From contig NZ_ATVS01000012.1 in assembly GCF_000420845.1 (NCBI RefSeq), positions 1 to 64,000 on the forward strand: a stretch of DNA of 64,000 nucleotides. Reading direction: 5' to 3'. The translations under genes and the position numbers were made by a program. Under the pieces are notes generated by a model. It was not told the origin of the DNA. It did not search any database and worked only from the letters and a program-made list of their open reading frames with translations. The stretch comes from Butyrivibrio sp. AE3009. GTDB taxonomy: Bacteria > Bacillota > Clostridia > Lachnospirales > Lachnospiraceae. Shown in pieces: positions 8,697 to 18,556 of this stretch (its first letter is position 1; each line of letters begins with the position of its first letter).

Positions 8697-11447
8697 ATGG
8701 ATATTGTATTAAAGATCAAAGAGGAACTTAACGTAGAAAAATGGCAGGTGGAAGCAGCCATTAAGCTGATTGACGAGGGCAACACAATTCCCTTCATTTC
8801 CCGTTATCGTAAGGAAGTGACAGGATCCCTTAACGACGAGCAGCTCCGTAATCTCGACGAGAGACTTAAGTATTTAAGAGGCCTTGAAGAGAGAAGAGAG
8901 GCGGTTCTTGCTTCTATCGAGGAGCAGGGCAAGTTAACTGATGAGCTTAAGGCCAAGATCATCGCAGCTGAGACCATGGTTGCCATCGAGGATCTGTACC
9001 TTCCTTATCGTCCTAAGAGAAAGACAAGAGCCAGCGTTGCAAGAGAGAAGGGCCTTGAGCCTCTGGCAGAGATCCTTCTTGCCCAGGAGACAACCAAGCC
9101 TTTGCAGGAGGAGGCAGCTGCCTTCGTAGATCCTGAAAAAGGTGTGGATGACCCCGCAGCAGCTCTTCAGGGAGCTATGGATATCATCGCTGAGGATGTT
9201 TCCGACAACGCTGATTTCAGAACATATATCAGAGAAGCCACAATGGAGCAGGGCCGCCTTACAAGTAAGGCCAAGGATGAGAAGGCCCAGAGCGTATACG
9301 AGATGTACTACGAGTACGAGGAGCCCCTTGGCAAGGTGCTGGGACACAGAGTTCTGGCCCTTAACAGAGGTGAAGCCGAGAAGTTCCTGGTGGTCAAGAT
9401 CGAAGCTCCCGAGGAGCAGATCCTTCAGTATCTTAATAAGAAGATGCTCAAAAATGACAATCCCATCACAACTCCCGTCATCGAGGAGATCAATCAGGAT
9501 GCCTATGAGAGACTTATCGCACCTGCAATTGAGCGTGATATCAGAAATGAGCTGACAGAGAAGGCTGAGGACGGAGCTATTTCCGTATTTGGCAAGAACC
9601 TGACTCAGCTCCTTATGGCACCGCCCATCGCGGGCAAAACAGTACTTGGCTGGGATCCCGCCTTCAGAACAGGCTGCAAGCTGGCAATCGTTGATGCCAC
9701 CGGCAAGGTCCTTGATACCAAGGTTATCTACCCCACAGCTCCTCAGAACAAGGTTGAGGAGTCCAAGGCAGAGCTCAAGAAGCTCATCGACAAATATGAC
9801 GTTGACCTTATTTCCGTAGGTAACGGAACCGCTTCAAGAGAGTCTGAGCAGGTCATCGTTGAACTGATAAAAGAGCTGGACAGACCCCTTCAGTACGTAA
9901 TCGTCAATGAGGCCGGGGCTTCCGTTTATTCAGCAAGTAAGCTGGCTACAGAGGAGTTCCCTCAGTTTGACGTGGGACAGCGTAGTGCGGCATCCATCGC
10001 AAGAAGACTTCAGGATCCTCTGGCAGAGCTGGTTAAGATAGATCCCAAGTCCATCGGTGTGGGCCAGTACCAGCACGACATGAACCAGAAAAAGCTGGGC
10101 GAGACCCTTGAGGGCGTGGTTGAGGACTGTGTTAACAAGGTAGGTGTTGATCTCAATACCGCATCGGCACCTCTTCTTCAGTATATTTCAGGTATCAGCA
10201 AGGTTATCGCCAAGAACATCGTTGATTACAGAGAGGAGCACGGCAAGTTCGAGAAGAGAGTAGACCTTCTTAACGTGCCTAAGCTGGGACCCAAGGCCTA
10301 TGAGCAGTGCGCAGGTTTCCTTCGTATCGCAGATGGTGAGAATCCTCTCGATGCAACCAGTGTGCACCCTGAGTCCTACGAAGCTACGCTCAAGCTCATG
10401 GACAAGCTTGGCATTACCTTTGACGATGTAAGGGCAGCTCAGAAGAATGCGGCTAAGGCTGCACTTGAGAAAAAGCCCGCTAAGACCGAGAAGCCAAAGC
10501 CCCAGAAGAAGCCTAAGCAGGTAGTTATAAAGAATACAGGCACAGCCATGGGAGCAGCGCTGGCAGCAGCTCTTGCAGGCAGCAATCTGGCTGTTGTTGA
10601 GGATGATAGCAGAAGCGGCGGTAAGAACGGTGGTCAGAATGCCAGCGAAGTTCGCAGCCAGGACAATGCAGCCGGTGCTTCTGTAGGCTCACTTTCAAGG
10701 CGCGTCACCGAGGCTGAGAAAAAGAAGTTGTCAGAGGAGCTGGGAATCGGTGAGATTACTCTTACAGACATTCTGTCAGAGCTTGAGAAGCCCTCTCGTG
10801 ACCCTCGTGAGAGCATGCCTGCACCTATCCTTAGAAGCGACGTCCTTGATATGAAGGATCTTAAGCCCGGTATGGTGCTGAAGGGTACGGTTCGTAACGT
10901 AATCGACTTTGGCTGCTTCGTGGATATAGGTGTTCACCAGGACGGACTGGTACATATCTCACATATTACAGATAAGTTTATTAAGCATCCTCTTGAGGCG
11001 GTGAGCGTAGGCGACATCGTTGACGTACAGGTACTTGATGTTGAGCTTGATAAAAAGAGAATCTCGCTGACAATGAAACTGCAGGATCCTGCCAAGGTAG
11101 CGGCGGAGGCAGCAGCGAAGGCTGCACAGAGGCCGGCGCCTAAGGCTACGCCGGCGCCGGAGAAGAAGGCTGCGCCTAAGCGAACCTCGGTCGTAGACCA
11201 GGTAGCCGCTGCAGCAGGCGTAACGAAGAAGCCGGCAGCCAAAAAGGCTGCGGCGCTGAAGGCATCTGCGCCGGCGGGAGCAGCAGAGGCGGCGCCTAAG
11301 GCTGCGACCACAGCAGAGGGCGAGAAGAAGGTAGTACGTAAGGTTGTTAAGAAGCCCGCTTCAACAGATGGCGCAGCAACCACAGAGGCTCCCAAGAAGT
11401 TCAAGAAAAAGGGCATCGTTATTTTCAAAGGCAATGCCAACGAATGA
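8697..11447 (+). CDS. tex: Tex-type S1 RNA-binding transcription accessory protein
   Basis: A 916-aa member of the Tex family, conserved nucleic-acid-binding proteins that affect transcription and stress fitness. I start it at MDIVLKIKEEL, the usual family N-terminus, with GTGAGG just upstream. Order: Tex N-terminal helical domain, YqgF/RNase H-like domain (LGWDPAFRTGCKLAIVDA), helix-hairpin-helix region near 480-560, then S1 domain near 718-790 (GMVLKGTVRNVIDFGCFVDIG). Two parts are unusual: a Lys/Ala/Gly-rich insert of about 100 residues between HhH and S1, and a Lys/Ala/Pro tail of about 120 residues after S1. The tail is rich in basic repeats such as KKPAAKKAA and could add nucleic-acid affinity. 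Confidence 0.95.
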   Translation: MDIVLKIKEELNVEKWQVEAAIKLIDEGNTIPFISRYRKEVTGSLNDEQLRNLDERLKYLRGLEERREAVLASIEEQGKLTDELKAKIIAAETMVAIEDLYLPYRPKRKTRASVAREKGLEPLAEILLAQETTKPLQEEAAAFVDPEKGVDDPAAALQGAMDIIAEDVSDNADFRTYIREATMEQGRLTSKAKDEKAQSVYEMYYEYEEPLGKVLGHRVLALNRGEAEKFLVVKIEAPEEQILQYLNKKMLKNDNPITTPVIEEINQDAYERLIAPAIERDIRNELTEKAEDGAISVFGKNLTQLLMAPPIAGKTVLGWDPAFRTGCKLAIVDATGKVLDTKVIYPTAPQNKVEESKAELKKLIDKYDVDLISVGNGTASRESEQVIVELIKELDRPLQYVIVNEAGASVYSASKLATEEFPQFDVGQRSAASIARRLQDPLAELVKIDPKSIGVGQYQHDMNQKKLGETLEGVVEDCVNKVGVDLNTASAPLLQYISGISKVIAKNIVDYREEHGKFEKRVDLLNVPKLGPKAYEQCAGFLRIADGENPLDATSVHPESYEATLKLMDKLGITFDDVRAAQKNAAKAALEKKPAKTEKPKPQKKPKQVVIKNTGTAMGAALAAALAGSNLAVVEDDSRSGGKNGGQNASEVRSQDNAAGASVGSLSRRVTEAEKKKLSEELGIGEITLTDILSELEKPSRDPRESMPAPILRSDVLDMKDLKPGMVLKGTVRNVIDFGCFVDIGVHQDGLVHISHITDKFIKHPLEAVSVGDIVDVQVLDVELDKKRISLTMKLQDPAKVAAEAAAKAAQRPAPKATPAPEKKAAPKRTSVVDQVAAAAGVTKKPAAKKAAALKASAPAGAAEAAPKAATTAEGEKKVVRKVVKKPASTDGAATTEAPKKFKKKGIVIFKGNANE

Positions 11448-11487
11448 TAATTTTTTTCAAAATGTTAATGAATTTATGAAATCCCTA

Positions 11488-11516
11488 TTGATTTTGTAGG
11501 ATTAATGGGTTAACAT
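11488..11516 (+). promoter_or_regulatory. Candidate promoter of metK
   Basis: TTGATT (11488-11493) and TAACAT (11511-11516) are 17 bases apart, 40 bases before the riboswitch. A small CGGAC-AAAA-type hairpin (11524-11538) lies in the leader and could also be a weak end signal for tex. Confidence 0.5.
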
Positions 11517-11556
11517 TTCTTAACGGACTAAAAGTCCGGTTTAACAATTAACCGTT

Positions 11557-11675
11557 CTCTTATTCAGAGTGGTGGAGGTACATAGGACCTGTGAAGCCAC
11601 GGCAACCCCGAGCCGAATCGGAAGGTGCCAACCTGAGCGTGCAATTCCAAAGGATTGGAATACGAGCAATAAGAG
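11557..11675 (+). ncRNA. SAM-I riboswitch (S-box) aptamer
   Basis: The S-box consensus is plain: P1 is CTCTTATT (11557-11564) against AATAAGAG (11668-11675), and the core carries AGAGTGGTGGAGG, GAAGCCACGGCAACC and GGTGCCAACCTGAGC. SAM-I aptamers bind S-adenosylmethionine and stop transcription when it is abundant. It lies directly before metK, the gene for SAM synthesis, so the circuit is end-product feedback. Confidence 0.95.
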
Positions 11676-11694
11676 GATCTGATACGATGATCAG

Positions 11695-11741
11695 CTCCGA
11701 TTGTTTTGTTACGCACGCAACAAGATAATCGGAGTTTTTTT
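11695..11741 (+). terminator. Intrinsic terminator of the SAM riboswitch
   Basis: CTCCGATT (11695-11702) pairs with AATCGGAG (11727-11734), followed by seven T. The stem extends through partly paired T/A-rich bases. This is the expression platform; the anti-terminator would form with the 3' side of aptamer P1. Confidence 0.88.
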
Positions 11742-11761
11742 GTGAAGAAAGGATAATTAGA

Positions 11762-12955
11762 ATGGATAAGTTTATTTTCACTTCCGAGTCAGTAACAGAG
11801 GGACATCCCGATAAGATCTGCGACAACATCTCAGACGCAATCCTTGATGCCTGCATGGCACAGGATCCCATGAGCCGTGTTGCCTGCGAGACAGCAGCCT
11901 GCACAGGTTTCGTTCTCATCACAGGTGAGATCACAACCAAGGCTCATGTTGATTATGCCAAGATCGCTCGTGAGACAATCTGCGAGATCGGATATGATAA
12001 CTCAGCTAAGGGCTTTGACGGCAATACCTGCGCAGTACTTGTAGCACTTGATCAGCAGTCAGCTGATATCGCTATGGGTGTTGACAAGGCTCTCGAGGCA
12101 AGAGAGAACCAGATGACAGATGAGCAGCTTGAAGCCATCGGTGCCGGCGACCAGGGTATGATGTTCGGATATGCTACCAACGAGACCGAGGAGTACATGC
12201 CTTACGCTATCAGCCTTGCTCACAAGCTTACCAAGAAGCTCACAGAGGTTAGAAAGAACGGAACTCTTGATTACCTCAGAGCAGACGGCAAGAGCCAGGT
12301 TTCTGTTGAGTACGACGAGAACGGCAAGGTTAAGAGACTTGAGGCCATCGTTATCTCAACCCAGCACGACGAGAAAGTAACACAGGAGCAGATCCACGCT
12401 GACATCAGAAAGTACGTTATCGATGCAGTTGTTGACCTCTCACTTGTTGATGACAATACCAAGATCTACATCAATCCCACAGGCCGTTTCGTAATCGGCG
12501 GACCTCAGGGTGATGCCGGACTTACAGGCCGTAAGATCATCGTTGACACCTACGGCGGAGCAGCTCGTCACGGCGGCGGAGCTTTCTCTGGTAAGGACTG
12601 CACCAAGGTTGACCGTTCTGCAGCATATGCAGCAAGATACGTTGCAAAGAACATCGTTGCAGCAGGCCTTGCAGACAGAGCAGAGATCCAGCTTTCATAC
12701 GCTATCGGTGTAGCACAGCCTACATCAATCCTTGTTGATACATTCGGCACAGGTAAGGTTTCTGATGAGAAGCTTACAGAGGCAGTTCGTAAGGTATTCG
12801 ATCTTCGTCCTGCAGGAATCATCAAGATGCTTGACCTTCGTAGACCTATTTACAAGCAGACAGCAGCTTATGGTCACTTCGGCCGTAACGATCTTAACCT
12901 TCCTTGGGAGGCTACAGACAGAGCAGAAGCCCTCAAGGCAGCAGTACAGGCTTAA
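11762..12955 (+). CDS. metK: S-adenosylmethionine synthetase
   Basis: A 397-aa methionine adenosyltransferase, which makes SAM from methionine and ATP in the cytoplasm. Family motifs are present: [15 protein letters not shown] near residues 7-21, [12 protein letters not shown] near 128-139, and the loop [19 protein letters not shown] near 270-288. Length is typical. AAGGA lies eight bases before the ATG. It is controlled by the SAM-I riboswitch and terminator just upstream and is followed by a strong hairpin terminator shared with convergent dnaE. Codon choice is highly biased (GTT, CTT, AAG), as in strongly expressed genes. Confidence 0.98.
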   Translation: MDKFIFTSESVTEGHPDKICDNISDAILDACMAQDPMSRVACETAACTGFVLITGEITTKAHVDYAKIARETICEIGYDNSAKGFDGNTCAVLVALDQQSADIAMGVDKALEARENQMTDEQLEAIGAGDQGMMFGYATNETEEYMPYAISLAHKLTKKLTEVRKNGTLDYLRADGKSQVSVEYDENGKVKRLEAIVISTQHDEKVTQEQIHADIRKYVIDAVVDLSLVDDNTKIYINPTGRFVIGGPQGDAGLTGRKIIVDTYGGAARHGGGAFSGKDCTKVDRSAAYAARYVAKNIVAAGLADRAEIQLSYAIGVAQPTSILVDTFGTGKVSDEKLTEAVRKVFDLRPAGIIKMLDLRRPIYKQTAAYGHFGRNDLNLPWEATDRAEALKAAVQA

Positions 12956-13024
12956 TTTAATCCGCAACAATATCGGACAGTAATACAGTTTACCCCGTAA
13001 GAAAGGTGACCGGTTTGCGAAAAC

Positions 13025-13130
13025 ACTTGTTGTCACCTGCGTTGTAATTCATTAGAACTCAAAAACGGAAATCCGCTTCCTATCGACTACGCTCAAAGCA
13101 GTCAGCGGATTTCCGTTTTTTCGTTCTATG
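13025..13130 (+). terminator. metK terminator; variable-stem hairpin repeat, copy A
   Basis: A 12-bp perfect stem (13066-13077 with 13104-13115) closes a 26-base loop and is followed by six T. An ACTTGTTGTCACCTGCG box at 13025 and a CTATCGACTACGCTC loop also occur, with another stem sequence, after pfkA. It serves metK and, read on the other strand, may also serve dnaE. Confidence 0.8.
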
Positions 13131-13145
13131 AATTATCTCCTCAGG

Positions 13146-16100
13146 TTACGTCAGCTGAACATTCTCTTTGCCAATTAGCGAGGAGAAACGCTCCAGGATA
13201 GCGGTGTCAGCCTTGATGCTGAATTGCCTGCCGAGCTTTTTGATCTGCTTGGTGTCGTTTAAGTAGATGGCGATTTCGTCGTTGCCATCGCTGCTTGAGA
13301 TTATGTTCATTATGCTGGCATCAGCGGCTTCATAGGCTTCCTTATTGGGGAAGCGTAGCCACACAGTCTTGGGTACTTCATCGAAGAGAGTGACCTTGGA
13401 AGCAATTAGCTTGGCATCGCGCTCGTCTTCTACGGAGACGCGGCCTTCGATGAATATTTTGGCGTCTTCGCCTAGGCGCGGGGCGTTGGCTTCATAGGTC
13501 TTGGGGAAGACGATTACTTCAATGCTTCCCACCAGGTCCTCTAAGGTTAAAAAGGCCATTATCTGGTCGTTCTTGGTGTATTTTATCTTCTTCTCGGAGA
13601 TTATTCCTCCGATCACAGCTCTGTCATTATCTTTAACCACAGGCTTGCCGGTTTCTTCGTCCAAATAGAAATCGGTGGTGGTGTTGGTGATCTTCTTTTT
13701 CCACATGGCAACGTATTCTTCAAGGGGGTGCCCTGAAACGTAGATGCCAAGCACTTCTTTTTCAAATTCCAGCATGAGCTCACGAGGGAATTCTCCTACT
13801 TTGGGAAGCGGGATCTTGTACTGGGCCTTGGTGTCTTCTCCTGCTATGTCAAAAAGAGACATCTGGCCTGCCATGCTGTTCTTGCCTGCGCTGTGGAGGC
13901 GGTCCATGATCTGGCCATAGACGGTCATGAGCTGTTTTCTGGTGCCCTCGAAGCAGTCGAAGGCGCCTGCCTTGATAAAGTTCTCGATGGCGCGTCTGTT
14001 AACTTCGCTGTCAGCGTCCTGCATTCTGGTCAGGAAGTCGTCGATGTCCTTGAACTTGCCGCGGAGCTTACGCTCTTTTACAATGGCGGAGATAACGGGC
14101 CTTCCAACGCCCTTGATGGCTGTGAGGGCATAGCGGATTGCCTTCTTCTTGCCGGGAGCGCAGGTTATAGCCGCACCGGGAATAGGTCTGTCATTCTCTC
14201 CGGCGTCAATTTCAGCCACAGAGAAGCCATCGAAGCCCTCATTGATGTCAGGGGGCAAAAGAGTGATATTCATGTTCCTGCAGCTCATGATGTAGCCCGA
14301 AACTTTTCCCGAGTTATCGATAACTGAGGTCATAAGGGCGGCCATGAATTCAACAGGATAGTAGTATTTAAGCCATGCGGTCTGCAGCGCAACAACAGCG
14401 TAGCAGGCGGCGTGGGACTTGTTAAAAGCGTATTTCGCAAAGTCCATCATGGAATCATAGATTCTGTTGGCAACTTCGGCGGATATTCCCTTGGAAGCAC
14501 AGCCGGGAACATTCTCGGCTTCGTTACCGTTGACGAAGTTCTCCCTCTCTATGACCATCTCGTCCTCGTGCTTCTTACTCATGGCACGACGAACCAGGTC
14601 AGCTCGTCCGAGGCTGTAGCCGGCAAGCTGCTGAACGATCTGCATAACCTGCTCCTGGTACACGATACAGCCGTAGGTGGGCTTTAATATCGGCTCCAGC
14701 TCCGGTGTGGAGTAGGAGATGGAGGAAGCATCATTTTTACCCTTGATGTATTTGGGAATGAAGTCCATTGGGCCGGGGCGGTACAGGGAAATGCCCGCAA
14801 TTACGTCCTCAAGGGACTGGGGCTTAAGCTCCTTCATGAAGTTCTGCATTCCGCCTGACTCCAGCTGGAATACACCGTCGCACTTGCCGCTTCCGATGGA
14901 GGCAAGAACCGCAGGGTCGTTGTAATCAATCCTATCAATGTCTATGAAGCCTTCGTCACCGGGCTTTTTGCCCAGAGATTCGTTGGCGAAACGGACTGCA
15001 TCCTTGATAACGGTAAGGGTGCGAAGTCCCAAAAAGTCCATCTTGAGTAGTCCCAGCTTCTCTATGGTAGTCATGGTGAACTGGGTTGTTATATTTCCTT
15101 CAGCGGAGCGTGACAGTGGCACCAGATCCTCTGCAGGAGCCTGGCAGATAACGACGCCGGCTGCATGGATTGAGGTGTGGCGGGGAAGACCCTCAAGCTT
15201 TTTGCACATGTCGATGAGCTTGTGAACGGTCTCGTCCTGCTCGTACTGGGCACGGAGCTCCGGATTCATCTTAAGAGCTGCATCAAGAGTGATGTTGAGC
15301 TCTGTTGGTATCATTTTGGAAATGGTATCGCCAAAACTGTAGGGCAGGTCCATAACACGGGCCACATCCCTGATAACACCCTTGGCTGCCAGTGTACCGA
15401 AGGTTATGATCTGCACAACCTTGTCGGCACCGTATTTTTCCGTAACATAATCTATAACGTCCTGGCGTCTCTCGTACTCGAAGTCCACGTCTATATCAGG
15501 CATGGATACTCGCTCCGGGTTAAGGAAACGCTCAAAGAGAAGGTCATACCTAATGGGATCGATATTGGTGATATGCATGCAATAGGAGACAATACTTCCT
15601 GCTGCGGAGCCACGTCCCGGGCCTACGGCGATGCCATTCTGACGGCAGTAGTTGATGTAGTCCCATACTATAAGGAAGTAATCAACGTAGCCCATCTTCT
15701 GAATTACTGAGAGCTCGTAGTCAAGGCGCTTACGAAGGGTACCGTCGTCCTCGGGATAGCGCTCCGCAAGACCGTCGTCGCAGAGCTTATTCAGATAAGT
15801 CCAGGAATCATAGCCCTCAGGCACCTCGTAGTGAGGGAGCTTGGTAACGCCGAATTCAATCTCAACGTTACATCTGTCAGCGATCTTCTGCGTATTATCA
15901 ATAGCCTGCTGCGCATAGGGGAAAAGATGTCGCATCTCCTCCTCGCTCTTGACGTAGTACTGACCGCCTTCGTAGCGCATACGGTCTTCGTCGGTGACTT
16001 TTTTACCTGTCTGAATGCAGAGAAGCAGGTCATGGGCCTCCGCGTCGTCGGCGTAGGTGTAGTGGCAGTCATTCGTGGCAACCAGCGGAATATCAAGCTC

Positions 16101-16685
16101 CTGTGACAGAGCCAGCAGGTAGTTGTTGACAGTTCTCTGCTCCGGAATGCCATGGTCCTGAAGCTCAAGGAAAAAGTTGCCGTGGCCGAATATCTTATCA
16201 AGGCGCATAGCAGCTTCCTTGGCCTTAACAGGCTCGCCCTTGATGACATTCCTTGGAATCTCGCCGGCAAGACAGGCGGAAAGGGCGATTATGCCCTCGT
16301 GGTACTGCTCCAGAAGCTCCATGTCTACACGGGGCTTGTAATAATAGCCTTCGGTAAAGCCGCGGCTTACGATATGGGAAAGGTTGGCATAGCCCACGTT
16401 GTTCTCAGCAAGGAGTACCAGATGGTAGTATCTCTCATCCGCAACCGCAGACTCTTTTTCAAAGCGGGAGCCGGGAGCTACATAGACCTCGCACCCCAGA
16501 ACGGGATTGATGCCTACAGCCCTGCACTCCTTGTAAAAATCTATGACGCCGTACATGACGCCGTGATCCGTGATGGCACCGGCGGTCATGCCCAGGTCCT
16601 TAAGTCTTTTAACGTATTCTTTTATCTTGTTGGAACCGTCCAAAAGAGAGTATTCCGTGTGGACGTGTAAGTGAGTAAAAGCCAT
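13146..16685 (-). CDS. dnaE: DNA polymerase III alpha subunit (DnaE)
   Basis: A 1179-aa replicative polymerase of the C family. Order: N-terminal PHP domain (HLHVHTEYSLLDG at residues 5-17), palm with catalytic acids in PDIDVDF (near 397) and KMDFLGL, fingers and helix-hairpin-helix region, then an OB domain (VIGGIISEKKIKY). It lacks the built-in exonuclease of PolC, so it is the DnaE type, which in Firmicutes works beside PolC. The PHP His residues look intact. It converges on metK, and the next 640 bases upstream hold only a decayed gene and regulatory sites. Confidence 0.97.
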   Translation of the reverse strand: MAFTHLHVHTEYSLLDGSNKIKEYVKRLKDLGMTAGAITDHGVMYGVIDFYKECRAVGINPVLGCEVYVAPGSRFEKESAVADERYYHLVLLAENNVGYANLSHIVSRGFTEGYYYKPRVDMELLEQYHEGIIALSACLAGEIPRNVIKGEPVKAKEAAMRLDKIFGHGNFFLELQDHGIPEQRTVNNYLLALSQELDIPLVATNDCHYTYADDAEAHDLLLCIQTGKKVTDEDRMRYEGGQYYVKSEEEMRHLFPYAQQAIDNTQKIADRCNVEIEFGVTKLPHYEVPEGYDSWTYLNKLCDDGLAERYPEDDGTLRKRLDYELSVIQKMGYVDYFLIVWDYINYCRQNGIAVGPGRGSAAGSIVSYCMHITNIDPIRYDLLFERFLNPERVSMPDIDVDFEYERRQDVIDYVTEKYGADKVVQIITFGTLAAKGVIRDVARVMDLPYSFGDTISKMIPTELNITLDAALKMNPELRAQYEQDETVHKLIDMCKKLEGLPRHTSIHAAGVVICQAPAEDLVPLSRSAEGNITTQFTMTTIEKLGLLKMDFLGLRTLTVIKDAVRFANESLGKKPGDEGFIDIDRIDYNDPAVLASIGSGKCDGVFQLESGGMQNFMKELKPQSLEDVIAGISLYRPGPMDFIPKYIKGKNDASSISYSTPELEPILKPTYGCIVYQEQVMQIVQQLAGYSLGRADLVRRAMSKKHEDEMVIERENFVNGNEAENVPGCASKGISAEVANRIYDSMMDFAKYAFNKSHAACYAVVALQTAWLKYYYPVEFMAALMTSVIDNSGKVSGYIMSCRNMNITLLPPDINEGFDGFSVAEIDAGENDRPIPGAAITCAPGKKKAIRYALTAIKGVGRPVISAIVKERKLRGKFKDIDDFLTRMQDADSEVNRRAIENFIKAGAFDCFEGTRKQLMTVYGQIMDRLHSAGKNSMAGQMSLFDIAGEDTKAQYKIPLPKVGEFPRELMLEFEKEVLGIYVSGHPLEEYVAMWKKKITNTTTDFYLDEETGKPVVKDNDRAVIGGIISEKKIKYTKNDQIMAFLTLEDLVGSIEVIVFPKTYEANAPRLGEDAKIFIEGRVSVEDERDAKLIASKVTLFDEVPKTVWLRFPNKEAYEAADASIMNIISSSDGNDEIAIYLNDTKQIKKLGRQFSIKADTAILERFSSLIGKENVQLT

Positions 16686-16744
16686 TTTTTTTCCCCAATA
16701 AAAAGTGATAACTGATTATAACATATCTCAGTATCGATACTACA

Positions 16745-17066
16745 TTATTGGTGTAAGATATCGTACAGTTCGCCGTCTACTCCGCCGTAGGTTGGTGGGA
16801 AGGTGCTGCCGTCGGCGCTACTGCCTTCATAGGCGTAATATATGCCGTTTACGTCCTGAAATACAATTTTCCACTCATAGCAGCCTGTTGATCAATTGAA
16901 AGACCATAAGTGTCTCCGTTATGTTTCATGGCATACATTACACTGCGGATGTCTTCTGTAGTATATGGCGGATCTGCGGTGAAAAAGACTGCAGTTTTTG
17001 CCCGGCGTTTTGAAGCTGAATTGCACTTGTTTTTACCCCGCCGGGGTTGATTGAAAATGTCCCCAT
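16745..17066 (-). pseudogene. Decayed WXG-like secreted protein gene
   Basis: Read on the minus strand, a strong GGAGGAG site is followed eight bases later by ATG and then MGTFSINPGGVKTSAIQLQ, which looks like the N-terminus of the WXG-like protein at 22,226 (MPFSIHPEKVK...). The frame then breaks by shift and internal loss. A middle piece reads PYTTEDIRSVMYAMKHNGD in another frame, and a C-terminal piece reads EWKIVFQDVNGIYYAYEG in yet another, ending at a stop at 16,745. The intact ribosome site and good fragments suggest recent decay. It explains most of the gap between dnaE and pfkA. Confidence 0.65.
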
Positions 17067-17130
17067 ATACATTTCTCCTCCGTGATCACATTATATCGAT
17101 AGTTTATCAAATGCCCGGCGGCATGAGAAG

Positions 17131-17167
17131 TGCTATTCATCCCATTTCAGGTGTCATTTGTCAGAAA
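17131..17167 (+). promoter_or_regulatory. LytTR-like direct-repeat site 1
   Basis: ATTCATCC at 17135 and ATTTGTCA at 17156 are direct repeats 21 bases apart, in the context CCCATTTCAGGTGTCAT. Near-identical sites occur at 22,122 and 25,690. Nine-base repeats with 21-22 base periodicity are how LytTR-domain regulators bind. Which gene it serves is unclear; it points toward pfkA. Confidence 0.5.
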
Positions 17168-17245
17168 AGTGCTGATATTGTTTAGGCAAATTTTATTGCA
17201 GACAAAAAAAGTTTGCGGTACACTTAATTTAAGTATGTCAAACTA

Positions 17246-17274
17246 TTGTCAATGCGGCATTTTTGTATTATATT
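17246..17274 (+). promoter_or_regulatory. Sigma-A promoter of pfkA
   Basis: TTGTCA (17246-17251) and TATATT (17269-17274) are 17 bases apart and lie 55 bases before the pfkA start. Confidence 0.6.
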
Positions 17275-17329
17275 AATTAGGATTTTTTAGAGGTTAAATA
17301 AAGACAGTTTTAGAATCGAGGAAATGATT

Positions 17330-18298
17330 ATGGCTAAGCAGATCAAAACAATCGGAGTTCTTACCAGCGGTGGTGATGCACCGGGAATGAACGCTGCAAT
17401 CCGTGCAGTTGTTCGTAAGTCACTTGCAAACGGACTTAAGGTTAAGGGTATCAAGAAGGGTTATCAGGGTCTTCTTAATGAAGAGATCATCGATATGGAC
17501 AGACGTAGCGTTTCAGATATCATCCAGCGCGGTGGTACAATCCTTGGAACAGCTCGTTGCATGGAGTTCACAACCCCCGAAGGACAGGCTAAGGGCGCTG
17601 AGATCTGCCGCAAGCATGGAATAGACGGAATGGTAGTTATCGGCGGTGACGGATCTTACCGCGGAGCACAGAAGCTTTCACAGCAGGGTATCAACACTGT
17701 AGGTGTTCCCGGAACAATCGACCTGGACATTTCCTGCACAGATTATACAATCGGTTTCGATACAGCCATCAATACAGCTATGGACGCTATCGACAAGATT
17801 CGTGATACATCCTCATCTCACGAGCGTGTAAGTATCGTTGAGGTTATGGGACGTCACGCAGGATATATCGCACTTTGGTGCTCAATCGCCAACGGTGCTG
17901 ACGACATCCTTCTTCCTGAGAAGTACGATTACAATGAGCAGCGCATCATTGACAACATCATTGATAACCGTAAAAAAGGTAAGACACACCACATCATCGT
18001 TAATGCCGAGGGTATCGGACATTCAACTTCAATGGCTCGTCGTATCGAGGCTGCTACAGGTCTTGAGACAAGAGCTTCAATCCTTGGTTACATGCAGCGT
18101 GGTGGTAGCCCTACATGTAAGGATCGTGTATATGCTTCCATGATGGGATGCTACGCAGCTGATATCCTTGCAGCAGGCAAGACCAACAGAGTAGTTGGTT
18201 ACCGCAACGGCCAGTTCGTTGATTACGATATCGACGAGGCTCTTGCAATGAAGAAGAACATCAACGAGTACATGTACGAGATCGCACGTATACTTTGA
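17330..18298 (+). CDS. pfkA: 6-phosphofructokinase
   Basis: A 322-aa phosphofructokinase, which phosphorylates fructose 6-phosphate to the 1,6-bisphosphate in glycolysis. Motifs: LTSGGDAPGMNAAIR at the N-terminus, GGDGSYRGA near residue 103, PGTIDLDIS near 126 (catalytic Asp kept) and MGRHAGYIAL near 170. GGDGS followed by Gly points to ATP rather than pyrophosphate as donor. I take the second ATG (17330), which lies eight bases after GAGG. Strong codon bias suggests high expression. A hairpin repeat terminator follows. Confidence 0.96.
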   Translation: MAKQIKTIGVLTSGGDAPGMNAAIRAVVRKSLANGLKVKGIKKGYQGLLNEEIIDMDRRSVSDIIQRGGTILGTARCMEFTTPEGQAKGAEICRKHGIDGMVVIGGDGSYRGAQKLSQQGINTVGVPGTIDLDISCTDYTIGFDTAINTAMDAIDKIRDTSSSHERVSIVEVMGRHAGYIALWCSIANGADDILLPEKYDYNEQRIIDNIIDNRKKGKTHHIIVNAEGIGHSTSMARRIEAATGLETRASILGYMQRGGSPTCKDRVYASMMGCYAADILAAGKTNRVVGYRNGQFVDYDIDEALAMKKNINEYMYEIARIL

Positions 18299-18347
18299 TT
18301 TATTTCCGGGACGGGAATCGATGCCGAAGAGAACAGGAGCTATAAAT

Positions 18348-18455
18348 ACTTGTTGTCATCTGCGTCGTGATTCATTAAAACTCAAAAAACCTGAAACAGC
18401 CTCCTATCGACTTCGCTCAGAACAGTCGGCTGTTTCAGGTCTTTTTCGTTTTATG
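18348..18455 (+). terminator. pfkA terminator; variable-stem hairpin repeat, copy B
   Basis: A 12-bp perfect stem (18390-18401 with 18428-18439) is followed by TCTTTTTCG. The flanks and loop are almost identical to copy A after metK (ACTTGTTGTCATCTGCG, then CTATCGACTTCGCTC in the loop), but the stem sequence is entirely different and still fully paired. Confidence 0.8.
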
Positions 18456-18556
18456 TATTTAGCTTACTTTGTTGTTGGTAGAAATAGGAGGTGTTATAAT
18501 TTTTGAGAAGAGTGCAACAGTCGCTTTCTTGAATAATAGATAAATGAGGAATAGTT

